DNA from: Streptomyces coffeae
GTDB taxonomy: Bacteria > Actinomycetota > Actinomycetes > Streptomycetales > Streptomycetaceae
Direction of reading: 5' to 3'
Length of the DNA stretch: 64,000 bases
NCBI RefSeq assembly: GCF_016741875.1
Contig: NZ_JAERRF010000023.1
Location: 1 to 64,000, forward strand
This document shows, piece by piece, positions 1 to 7,789 of this stretch (its first letter is position 1; the number at the start of each line of letters is the position of its first letter). A program made the position numbers and the translations under genes. The notes under the pieces are model-generated. The model was given only the letters and a program-made list of their open reading frames with translations, did no database searches and had not been told where the DNA came from.

Positions 1-87
1 GACGCGTTTCACCGTCTTTACCGGAGTATCGGCCAACACCGGGGGGCTCCTTATGTTTTCTGAAATGTGTTCTGACAGCGGAGGAGC

Positions 88-125
88 GGGCCGGCCACCA
101 GACGGGGGATGCTGGTGACCGGCCC
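88..125 (-). terminator. Terminator hairpin after the E2 gene
   Basis: The arms GGGCCGGCCACCAG (88-101) and CTGGTGACCGGCCC (112-125) pair at 13 of 14 positions around a 10-base loop. The hairpin starts about 80 bases past the E2 stop. There is no T-tract, which is usual for high-GC actinomycete terminators. It probably ends the long PKS-TE-dehydrogenase transcript. Bases 126-207 show nothing else. Confidence 0.6.
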
Positions 126-207
126 TGTCAAAGGGGGCAATGCCTTACAGTCTGCGGAAGCCGCCTGTAGAGGCTCTGTACATCTCCTGTAGACCGGCTC
201 GGCAGAC

Positions 208-1536
208 TCAGCACCAGGCGATCAAGCGGTGGGGCCGCTCCAGGACCGCGGCCACATCGGCGAGAAACCTGGAGCCGAGCTCGCCGTCGATCAGACGGTG
301 GTCGAAGGAGAGGGCAAGGGTCAGGACCTGACGGGATTTCACCTTTCCCCTGTGTATCCAGGGCCGGGGTCGGATGGCGCCGATCGCCAGGATCGCGGCC
401 TCGCCAGGGTTCAGGATGGGCGTCCCGGCATCGACCCCGAAGACCCCGATGTTGGTGAGCGTGAGGGTACCGCCGGTCATGTCGGCCGGGGTGGTCCGGC
501 CAGCTCTGGCCGCATCCACCAGGCTGTCCAGCGCCTCGGCCAGTCCGGCGAGAGACAGGGCTTGCGCGTTCTTGATGTTGGGGACCAGGAGGCCGCGGGG
601 CGTGGCGGCTGCGATGCCCAGGTTCACATGATGCTTGAGCACGATCTCCTGGGCGGCCTCGTCCCAGGCCGCGTTGACCCCGGGGTTGCGGGCCACGGCG
701 GTGAGCACGGCCCGTGCTGCTATCAGCAGCGGGGTGATGTGAAGGCTGTCGAACCCCGGCTCGCAGCGAAGCTCCCGCACCAGCTTCATGGTGCGGGTCA
801 CGTCTACCGTCATGAACTCGGTGACGTGCGGCGCCGTGAATGCCGAGGAGGTCACGGCCGCGGCGGTGGCCCGGCGGACACCTGTCACCGGGATCCGGGT
901 CTCCTGCTCCGCTGGGTCTGCCGCCGCGGAGATGAGCCGGGTTGGCGTGGAGAGGGCCGAACCTGCGCGAATCGCCGCCGCGTGGATGTCTTCGCGGGTG
1001 ATGACGCCGTCAGGGCCGGTCGGGCTAACGGTGGTCAGGTCCACCCCGAGGTCCTTGGCCAGTTTGCGGACCGGCGGCTTCGCCCGGACCTTCCTGGCGC
1101 TCGGATCGGGGGGAGGGTGCGAGCTGCCCGCCCGGCGGGGCCGACGCCGCGAGGCCCCGGGGGCGACCCCGTACCCGACAAGCACCGGCTCTCGCTCCCC
1201 GGACGGGTCTGGCACGGCCCGGGCTTCGCCCGCGCGGTCCTCCGGCCTGGGCTCCGGGCCACCGTGCGGTTCCGCGTCACCCGCGTCGGCGACGGCGATG
1301 ATCACCGCGCCGACTTCTACTGTCTCGCCCTCCGCGAAGCGAAGTTCACGTACCACCCCGTCGAACGGGATGGGCAGTTCTACCACGGCCTTGGCCGTCT
1401 CGATCTCGCACACCACTTGGCCGTCGGTGACTCGGTCGCCGGGCTGGACGTACCATGCGAGAATCTCCGCCTCGGTAAGCCCCTCGCCCACGTCGGGCAT
1501 CCGGAACTCGCTCAGGTGGGTCGCAGTTTCGGTCAT
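208..1536 (-). CDS. 2-oxoacid dehydrogenase E2 (dihydrolipoyl acyltransferase)
   Basis: A 442-residue E2 subunit that moves an acyl group from E1 to CoA. An N-terminal lipoyl domain (about 8-82) carries the lipoylation site ETAKA with Lys49. An Ala/Pro/Arg-rich linker follows, then a peripheral subunit-binding domain (about 150-190) and a catalytic domain (about 215-440) ending in DHRLIDG, with His413 and Asp417 as the usual catalytic pair. It is the last gene of the E1alpha-E1beta-E2 set, 11 bases behind E1beta. In the cluster it would supply a short branched or acetyl CoA ester as starter for the PKS. Branched-chain specificity is inferred from context; pyruvate or acetoin dehydrogenase E2s look similar. 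No E3 gene is in the window, so E3 must come from elsewhere. Confidence 0.9.
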   Translation of the reverse strand: MTETATHLSEFRMPDVGEGLTEAEILAWYVQPGDRVTDGQVVCEIETAKAVVELPIPFDGVVRELRFAEGETVEVGAVIIAVADAGDAEPHGGPEPRPEDRAGEARAVPDPSGEREPVLVGYGVAPGASRRRPRRAGSSHPPPDPSARKVRAKPPVRKLAKDLGVDLTTVSPTGPDGVITREDIHAAAIRAGSALSTPTRLISAAADPAEQETRIPVTGVRRATAAAVTSSAFTAPHVTEFMTVDVTRTMKLVRELRCEPGFDSLHITPLLIAARAVLTAVARNPGVNAAWDEAAQEIVLKHHVNLGIAAATPRGLLVPNIKNAQALSLAGLAEALDSLVDAARAGRTTPADMTGGTLTLTNIGVFGVDAGTPILNPGEAAILAIGAIRPRPWIHRGKVKSRQVLTLALSFDHRLIDGELGSRFLADVAAVLERPHRLIAWC

Positions 1537-1547
1537 GGATGATGTCC

Positions 1548-2528
1548 TCAGTAGGCCAGCGAGTGGTCAACCGCGTCGAGTACCCGGTCGAGGTCGGGCA
1601 GGAACTCCTTCTCCAGGCGGGCTGCCGGGTAGGGGGCGTGGTAGCCCCCGACACGCAGCACCGGCGCCTCCAGCGTGTAGAAGCAGCGGGTCGTCACACG
1701 GGCGGCGATCTCCGCGCCTGCCCCAAAAAAGACCGGCGCTTCGTGTACCACCACAAGCCTGTGGGTGCGCTCCACCGACCGCTGGACGGTATCGAAGTCC
1801 ACTGGGGAGACCGACCGGAGGTCCAAGACTTCCAGCGACTTCCCCTCGGCGACAGCGGCCTCGGCCGCCTCCAGACACAGCTGCACCGTCGGCCCGTATC
1901 CCGCGAGAGTGAGGTCGGTGCCGGGGCGCACCACGCGGGCCTGGTGGAGCGGATCCGGCCGGGCGGACAGGTCTACCTCGGCCGTGTCCCAGTAGCGGCG
2001 CTTCGGCTCGAAGAAGATCACTGGGTCGTCGCTGCGGATCGCCTGCCAGAGCATCCAGTAGGCGTCCGTTGGATTCGACGGCGAGACCACCTTTAGCCCG
2101 GCGACATGTGCGAAGAGTGCCTCCGGTGATTCGCTGTGGTGCTCGACGGCACCGATACCGCCGCCGTACGGGATCCGGATGACCATGGGCATCCGGATGG
2201 TCCCGTGCGAGCGGGCGTGCAGCTTGGCCAACTGGGTGACGATCTGGTCGTACGCTGGGAAGACGAACCCGTCGAACTGGATTTCCACCACCGGGCGGTA
2301 CCCGACTAGGGCTAGTCCGATGGCGGTTCCTACGATGCCGGACTCGGCGAGCGGCGAGTCCATCACGCGGTCCTGGCCAAAGTCCTTCTGCAGGCCGTCA
2401 GTCACCCGAAAGACGCCGCCGAGTGTGCCGACGTCCTCCCCCATGACCAGGACGGAGGAGTCTTCCTCGAGTGCGGTGCGCAGGGCCTCGTTAAGTGCCC
2501 TGGCCAGTGTCAGTCTCTCCGCAGGCAT
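1548..2528 (-). CDS. 2-oxoacid dehydrogenase E1 beta subunit
   Basis: A 326-residue transketolase-type beta subunit. It opens with the typical LTLARALNEAL and has VLVMGEDVGTLGGVF near residue 30, the pyrimidine-binding half, then the C-terminal transketolase domain. With E1alpha it decarboxylates a 2-oxoacid on thiamine diphosphate and reductively acylates the E2 lipoyl arm. The start lies 2 bases past the E1alpha stop, so the two are translationally linked. Length and order fit actinomycete branched-chain BkdB proteins. The likely job here is to make 2-methylbutyryl-, isobutyryl- or acetyl-CoA for the polyketide. The exact substrate cannot be read from sequence. Confidence 0.9.
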   Translation of the reverse strand: MPAERLTLARALNEALRTALEEDSSVLVMGEDVGTLGGVFRVTDGLQKDFGQDRVMDSPLAESGIVGTAIGLALVGYRPVVEIQFDGFVFPAYDQIVTQLAKLHARSHGTIRMPMVIRIPYGGGIGAVEHHSESPEALFAHVAGLKVVSPSNPTDAYWMLWQAIRSDDPVIFFEPKRRYWDTAEVDLSARPDPLHQARVVRPGTDLTLAGYGPTVQLCLEAAEAAVAEGKSLEVLDLRSVSPVDFDTVQRSVERTHRLVVVHEAPVFFGAGAEIAARVTTRCFYTLEAPVLRVGGYHAPYPAARLEKEFLPDLDRVLDAVDHSLAY

Positions 2529-2530
2529 GC

Positions 2531-3697
2531 CTACTCAGTCTCCCCGTCGGCGAAAGATCGGTGGTACTCCTCGAACTGCTCCCGCTCCTCGTCGACCACC
2601 GCGTGGCCTTCGGCGTACACGTGGTCAAACACGGCCAGCCGGTGTGGGTGGGGCAGGATCCGCGTGTCATGGCGGATGCGGTGGGCTAGCTTGCGAGCCT
2701 CTTCCTCGACCTCTTCGAAAAACACCGGTGCGGTGTCGTCGGCGTGGGACAGGTGGGTGCGCAGCCGGACGATCGGGTCTCTGGCCCGCCAGTGCTCCAC
2801 CTCGGCGGGGCGGCGGTAGCGGGTGGGATCGTCAGAGGTGGTGTGAGCGCCCATTCGGTAGGTGGATGCCTCGATGAAGAACGGACCGTTGCCCGCGCGT
2901 ACGTGCTCCAGCGCGGCACGAGTCACGGCGTGTACGGCGAGGGCGTCGTTGCCGTCGACCTGCACGCCCGGGAAGCCGAAGCCGTCGGCGCGGCGGTACA
3001 GGGGACCGCGCAGCTGACGTTCGACAGGCTCGGAGATGGCCCACTGGTTGTTTTGACAGAAGAACACCACTGGCGCGCTGTGGACGGCGGCAAATGTGAA
3101 GGCCTCGGCCACGTCACCCTCGCTGGTGGCACCGTCTCCAAAGTAGGCGATCGCGGCGGCGTCGCTGCCCTTCTTGGCAAGCCCCATCGCGTAGCCGGTG
3201 GCGTGCAGCGCGTGCGACCCCACCACAAGGGTGTAGAGGTGGAAGTTGGTCTCCCTCGGGTCCCAGCCGCCGTTGGTGACGCCCCTGTACAGCTTGATGA
3301 TGTCGAGAGGGTTGACGCCCCGGCACCAGGCGACTGCGTGCTCCCGGTAGCTGGGGAAGACGTAGTCGTCTGCGCGTAGCGCGTGGGCGGACCCGACCTG
3401 CGCTGCCTCCTGTCCGGCCAGCGGCGGCCACAGGCCCAGTTCGCCCTGTCGCTGGAGGGCCGTGGCTTCGGTGTCGAAGCCACGGGCCATCACCATGTCC
3501 CGGTAAAGGGCCCGCAGTAATTCCGGATCATAGCCGGGGGTGCGGTCGGGGGGCGCCACGAGGGCGCCCTCGGGGGTCAGTAGCTGGAGCATGCCCGGGT
3601 CTTCGCGGTGTGACATGAAGGCGTTCAGCGCGTCCGCGAAGTCAGGCACGGCGGGCTCGTCGGTCCCTGGCGGGCGCTGGTTACCGTTAGCGGTCAT
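2531..3697 (-). CDS. 2-oxoacid dehydrogenase E1 alpha subunit
   Basis: A 388-residue thiamine-diphosphate-binding E1alpha. The cofactor motif starts at GDG (187-189) in YFGDGATSEGD and ends at FFCQNNQW (about 212-219), as in the BkdA/PdhA family. The ATG follows GGAAG with good spacing. The 248 bases between this gene and the flavin reductase are long enough for a separate promoter, so E1alpha-E1beta-E2 may be transcribed both from the PKS operon and alone. Dedicated E1/E2 genes inside a PKS cluster imply a special demand for starter acyl-CoA. Neocarzilin-type products end in a sec-butyl group, which fits 2-methylbutyryl-CoA from isoleucine, though this is inference. Confidence 0.9.
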   Translation of the reverse strand: MTANGNQRPPGTDEPAVPDFADALNAFMSHREDPGMLQLLTPEGALVAPPDRTPGYDPELLRALYRDMVMARGFDTEATALQRQGELGLWPPLAGQEAAQVGSAHALRADDYVFPSYREHAVAWCRGVNPLDIIKLYRGVTNGGWDPRETNFHLYTLVVGSHALHATGYAMGLAKKGSDAAAIAYFGDGATSEGDVAEAFTFAAVHSAPVVFFCQNNQWAISEPVERQLRGPLYRRADGFGFPGVQVDGNDALAVHAVTRAALEHVRAGNGPFFIEASTYRMGAHTTSDDPTRYRRPAEVEHWRARDPIVRLRTHLSHADDTAPVFFEEVEEEARKLAHRIRHDTRILPHPHRLAVFDHVYAEGHAVVDEEREQFEEYHRSFADGETE

Positions 3698-3945
3698 ATC
3701 GCTTCCATCTCGAGCGGCCAGGTGGTTCCACCGGCCGGGTCAGCTGCGGGTGGGCATGGATGTGCGGGGCGTACGGTCATGTCGAGGGGCGCGGTCCGGG
3801 GGTCGTACGGTCAGAAGCGGGGATCCCGAGGGCGATGCATGAACGTTGGTCCAGAGTGATTGCGAGTCAATGGGATCCGTGCGCAGGACGAGAGGAAGCC
3901 GCCGCCCGTCTTTGTGGTTATGTGATCACTGGGCTCGGCGCCGTT

Positions 3946-4470
3946 TCAGGAAATGAAGTCGTAGGACAGCCGGTCCTCGGTGTCTGGCCAGGTCTCGAAC
4001 CGGCGCAGCCCGTACAACAAGGGCTGGTGTTCCTCGACGAGACGGCTGACCGCAGTCACCTGCCCCATGATCACAACGTGGTCGCCGACGACGTGGTGGG
4101 CGGTGACCCGGCAGTCGGCGATGGTGTGCGCTGCGTCGAGGAGGTGAGGGCCGGCGGCCTGGCCGGTCATCCGCCAGGGCACGCGGTCGAAGCGGTCCTG
4201 CGCCCCGGAGGCGAAGAGTTCGGCGGTGGCCCGGGCCCTGCGGTGCAGCAGATTGACCGCGAACTGGCCGCCAGCCTCAACGGCTTCGAGGGTGGGGCTG
4301 CCGTGGCGCATGCACACCAGCAAGACGGGCGGTTCCAGCGAGACGCTGCACAGGGAGGTGAGCGTCATGCCGCGGGGCACACCGTCGATGCCAGCCGTGG
4401 TGACGATGGTGACACCGGTGGGGAAGCTGGCCATCAGGGCCCTGAAGTCGGCCGGGTTCTCGTGGCTCAT
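3946..4470 (-). CDS. Flavin reductase (FMN/FAD reductase, HpaC type)
   Basis: A 174-residue protein with the flavin reductase-like domain along its whole length: the start FRALMASFPTGVTIVTT, the middle TLTSLCSVSLEPPVLLVCM, and GQFAVNLL near residue 90. These short NAD(P)H:flavin oxidoreductases supply free reduced flavin to two-component oxygenases and halogenases. Its ATG overlaps the thioesterase stop (ATGA), so it is co-translated with the PKS genes. The obvious clients are the two FAD halogenases upstream, which have no reductase domain of their own. Confidence 0.9.
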   Translation of the reverse strand: MSHENPADFRALMASFPTGVTIVTTAGIDGVPRGMTLTSLCSVSLEPPVLLVCMRHGSPTLEAVEAGGQFAVNLLHRRARATAELFASGAQDRFDRVPWRMTGQAAGPHLLDAAHTIADCRVTAHHVVGDHVVIMGQVTAVSRLVEEHQPLLYGLRRFETWPDTEDRLSYDFIS

Positions 4471-5336
4471 GGGGTGGTCTCCTGTCGGGACGCCGCGGCC
4501 ACAGCTCCAGCGGGGGCCAGCCGGGCCAGGGTCTGCGTGATCTCAGCGGCCAGCACCTCGGTGAAGGCGGGGAACGTCTTCCCGAGGAAGTGGAAGTGGC
4601 CGCCCTGAAACAGCCGTCGGCGGAACTCGCCACTGGTCTCCTGTGACCATGCCGGCACCCCGGGCACCGGAGCGAGCGCATCGTCAGTGGAGGCGAACAC
4701 GGTCAGGTCCGCCGACAGCGGCTCCCGCTCGGGGTCCGGCCGGTAGGAGTCGAGGGCGCGCAGATCGGACCTGATCAGTCGGAGGAACCGATCGCGGAAC
4801 TCAGGAAGTTCATCGATACGGTCGGGCATGCCGCCGAGCCTGGTGAGCTGCCGGGCGAGTTCCGTGTCGGACAGGCTGGGGTCGAGGAGCCGTACGGCCG
4901 GCTGGATGCCGGCCGCCTGTCGGCCGGAGACCCCGACCCACACGGGCGCACGGCCGCGGGCCTGCAGGGAGCGGGCGGTCTCGGAGGCGATGACGGCGCC
5001 CAGGCTGTGCCCGAACAGGGCCAGTGGGGTCCCGTCGTCGAGGACCGTGATGTCCTCGGTGACCCGGGCGACGAGCGAGGCCATGTTGGTGAGCGGGGGG
5101 TGCGCGTACCGCTTGCCGCGGCCGGGCAGGTCGAGCAGGAGCAGGTCCCAGCCGGGTGGGAGGACCCGGTGCATGGGGTGGTACACGCTGCCAGAGCCGC
5201 CCGCGTGCGGGATGACCACGAGGCGGAGTTCGTGTGCAGTGGCCGTCCGTGGTCGGATGAAGGCGTCGGTGGCCGTGGGGGTTCCCATCCCGGCGGGGTT
5301 GGTGGGGGCGCTGATTCCCGTCCCGGCGCGGCTCAT
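4467..5336 (-). CDS. Type II thioesterase
   Basis: A 289-residue alpha/beta hydrolase of the RifR/GrsT type. The nucleophile motif GHSLG has Ser111. Asp218 or 219 (ASTDDALAP) and the histidine in GGHFHF (247-249) complete the triad. The HAGGSG motif near 44-49 is typical of type II TEs. The ATG overlaps the stop of the last PKS gene (ATGA). None of the PKS proteins has a terminal TE, so this enzyme may release the chain as well as edit stalled ACPs. The recalled neocarzilin work proposed hydrolysis followed by decarboxylation of the beta-keto acid. That role is not provable from sequence. Confidence 0.9.
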   Translation of the reverse strand: MSRAGTGISAPTNPAGMGTPTATDAFIRPRTATAHELRLVVIPHAGGSGSVYHPMHRVLPPGWDLLLLDLPGRGKRYAHPPLTNMASLVARVTEDITVLDDGTPLALFGHSLGAVIASETARSLQARGRAPVWVGVSGRQAAGIQPAVRLLDPSLSDTELARQLTRLGGMPDRIDELPEFRDRFLRLIRSDLRALDSYRPDPEREPLSADLTVFASTDDALAPVPGVPAWSQETSGEFRRRLFQGGHFHFLGKTFPAFTEVLAAEITQTLARLAPAGAVAAASRQETTP

Positions 5337-7789
5337 GCGGTCACCGCCGCTCCGGCCGCCGTCGCCAGAATGCTCTCGGCGAGCTTGCCTATCAGGTCAC
5401 GCAGCGGCATGTCGAGGGAGAGCTGATCAGCGGTCAGGCCGACCTCGTAGCGTTCTTGCACCTTGGCGATGAACAGCGTCGAAATGAACGAATCGCCGCC
5501 CACGTCGAGGAAGGAGAGGGCGGGGTCCAGTTCCTCGGCTTGCAGAACGTCCCGCAACTGCTCCATCAGGTAGCCGGTCAGCGCTTCCAGGCCCGGAAGC
5601 CCGGGGGCGGCCGGTGCGGCGGGACTGCCGACGGCCGGGCGGGGTGCATCGGCGGCGGGCTCGTCGATCCAGTACCGCTGGCGGCGGAAGGGGTATGTGG
5701 GCAGCTCTGCGGTGAAGCGGGCGCCCGGGGCCCGGAGGGCGGCCATGTGCAGGTCGGCTCCGTGGATGAAGAGGACGGCCAGTGCAGCGTGTAAGAGGGC
5801 GGGCGCGTCTTCGGGACGGTTGCCCGCGAGCGGCAGGGTGTGGTGCTTTCCTGCAGCCCCCCAGGTGAGCTCGGCCCGGGCCGCCGCGGTGCCGGCCACC
5901 GGGGTACGGTCGCCCGGGCTGTTGTCAGCCCGTCCGGGCCGTGTGCGTACGCCCAGCCGATCGAGCATCGTGCGGAGGCGGCTGGTGGGGTCCGGGGACA
6001 CGCTTTCCGGGACGGCCAGGTCCGGGTGGGCAGCGCTCAGTTCGGCGACGACCTGGGAGAGCGCACCATCCGGGCCGGAGATGGTCAGCACGGGGCGAGG
6101 CGGCTGCACAGCGGCACCCACCGCATCTGGGGCGCTTCTGGGTGCCGTGGCCCGCCAGTCGGCGAGGGCGTCGGCGAGGTCCCGGGCGGTGGTGCCCGTG
6201 ACGGCCAGTCGTTGAGGGAAAGCCGCCCGCCCGGCGCGCAGGGTGTGGCAGAGGTCGGCAAGCCGTTCGTCCCCGGTCCGACGGAGCAGGGACCCGACCT
6301 CGTCGGCGATCCGGTCCAGGGCCTCCGGGTCCTTGGCCGACAGGGTGAGTAGTTCGGAACCGCGCGGCCCGGCGGCCGGGGCGCCTTCGTAGGCCTCTAG
6401 GACGGCGTGGACGTTCGTTCCGCTCATGCCGAAGGAGTTGATCCCTGCGACCCGGCGGGACAGCCCGGCCGGCCACGGCTGGACGGTTCGGGGTACCTCG
6501 AAGCGCAGCCGCTCCCACGGGATGTGGGGGTTCAATTCGCCGTCCTCGGGGTCGGCGGCGGCGGGAATCACCCCGTGCTGGAGCATGAGCACGGTCTTCA
6601 TGACGGACGCGATGCCGGACGCCCCTTCCAGATGTCCCAGCCGGGACTTGACGCTGCCGATTGACAGCGGGGTGTCGCGTCGTCGGACTGCCTCGCCGAG
6701 CACCCCGTCCAGCGCTCCGATCTCGATCGGATCGCCGAGGACGGTGCCGGTGCCATGGGCCTCGACAAAACCCACCTCGGCCGGGTCGATCCGGGCGTCG
6801 GCCAGCGCCGCTCTGATCACCTCCTGCTGGGCTGGGCCGTTAGGCGCTGTCAGGCCGGAGGCCGCGCCATCGTGGTTGACGGCGGTTCCCCGGATAACCG
6901 CAAGCACCGGCCGGCCTTCGGCTTCTGCGTCGTCCAGGCGCATAAGCGCCACCATGCCTATGCCCTCGCCGCGTCCGTAGCCGTCGGCGGTGGCCAGGAA
7001 GGACTTGGAGCGGCCGTCCGGGGACAGGGCCCGGGTCTGACACAGGGAGACCATGAGGCTGGCGGAGAGCAGCAGGTTGGCGCCCCCGACCAGGGCGTAC
7101 CGGCACTCCCGATTGCGTAGACCCTGGACCGCGAGGTGCAGGGTGGTCATTGAGGAGGAGCAGGCGGTCTCCACCCCCATCACGGGGCCGGAGAAGCCCA
7201 TCGAATGGCTGATCCGTCCGGCACCGAAACTGAGTCCGCCGCCGGTGATGTAGTACGGGTCGATGCTGGACAGGTCCGAGCGGTCCTCGTTCCGCTCGCT
7301 GTACTCGGAGGTCATCATCCCGAGGTAGATACCTACGTTGAGACGGTCGGAGCGGCGGACGGCGATGCCTGCCCGCTCCAGTGCCTCCCAGGCGGTTTCC
7401 AGCAGCATCCGCTGTTGCGGGTCCAGGAGCCGGGCCTCGCGTCGGGAGATTCCGAAGAACTCCGCGTCGAAGTCGGCTATGCAGTCAAGGAAGGCGGCCC
7501 GGTCGACATAAGAGCGCCCGACCCGGCCGGGGGCAGGGTCGTACACGGCCCGCAGGCTGGGCCGGTCCTCCGGCACCGGAGCCAGCGCGGTGCCCTCCCC
7601 GCACAGGAACGACCAGTAGGCCTCGGGTGAGTTGATGGTCGGCGGGAGTCGCAGGCCCATGCCGACGACGGCCACTGGGGCGTGTCGTTCGTCCGACAGC
7701 TCGGCGATTCTGGTCCGCAACTGGCGGGAGAGCCTCAGCTGGTCCTCCATCAGCGCGCGGATTCCGTCGGTGTCCATGGGGTCACTCAT
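5333..7789 (-). CDS. Type I PKS, module 4: KS-ACP, no AT
   Basis: An 818-residue protein. An N-terminal helix (about 8-32) may be a docking element. The KS spans about 36-465 with an intact triad: Cys210 (ETACSSSM), His345 (EAHGTGT) and His386 (GHLEG). Where an AT should sit there are about 200 residues with no GHSxG and no acyl-binding motif, yet the post-AT linker signature LPTYPFRRQRYW remains (about 670-682), so the AT looks lost rather than never present. The ACP has the site GGDSF with Ser767. There is no thioesterase domain. The start ATG overlaps the previous stop (ATGA). It would add a last malonyl unit without reduction, leaving the beta-keto group needed for chlorination and decarboxylation. 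The extender must be loaded by another module's AT. Matches what I recall as ORF6 of the neocarzilin cluster. Confidence 0.92.
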   Translation of the reverse strand: MSDPMDTDGIRALMEDQLRLSRQLRTRIAELSDERHAPVAVVGMGLRLPPTINSPEAYWSFLCGEGTALAPVPEDRPSLRAVYDPAPGRVGRSYVDRAAFLDCIADFDAEFFGISRREARLLDPQQRMLLETAWEALERAGIAVRRSDRLNVGIYLGMMTSEYSERNEDRSDLSSIDPYYITGGGLSFGAGRISHSMGFSGPVMGVETACSSSMTTLHLAVQGLRNRECRYALVGGANLLLSASLMVSLCQTRALSPDGRSKSFLATADGYGRGEGIGMVALMRLDDAEAEGRPVLAVIRGTAVNHDGAASGLTAPNGPAQQEVIRAALADARIDPAEVGFVEAHGTGTVLGDPIEIGALDGVLGEAVRRRDTPLSIGSVKSRLGHLEGASGIASVMKTVLMLQHGVIPAAADPEDGELNPHIPWERLRFEVPRTVQPWPAGLSRRVAGINSFGMSGTNVHAVLEAYEGAPAAGPRGSELLTLSAKDPEALDRIADEVGSLLRRTGDERLADLCHTLRAGRAAFPQRLAVTGTTARDLADALADWRATAPRSAPDAVGAAVQPPRPVLTISGPDGALSQVVAELSAAHPDLAVPESVSPDPTSRLRTMLDRLGVRTRPGRADNSPGDRTPVAGTAAARAELTWGAAGKHHTLPLAGNRPEDAPALLHAALAVLFIHGADLHMAALRAPGARFTAELPTYPFRRQRYWIDEPAADAPRPAVGSPAAPAAPGLPGLEALTGYLMEQLRDVLQAEELDPALSFLDVGGDSFISTLFIAKVQERYEVGLTADQLSLDMPLRDLIGKLAESILATAAGAAVTA

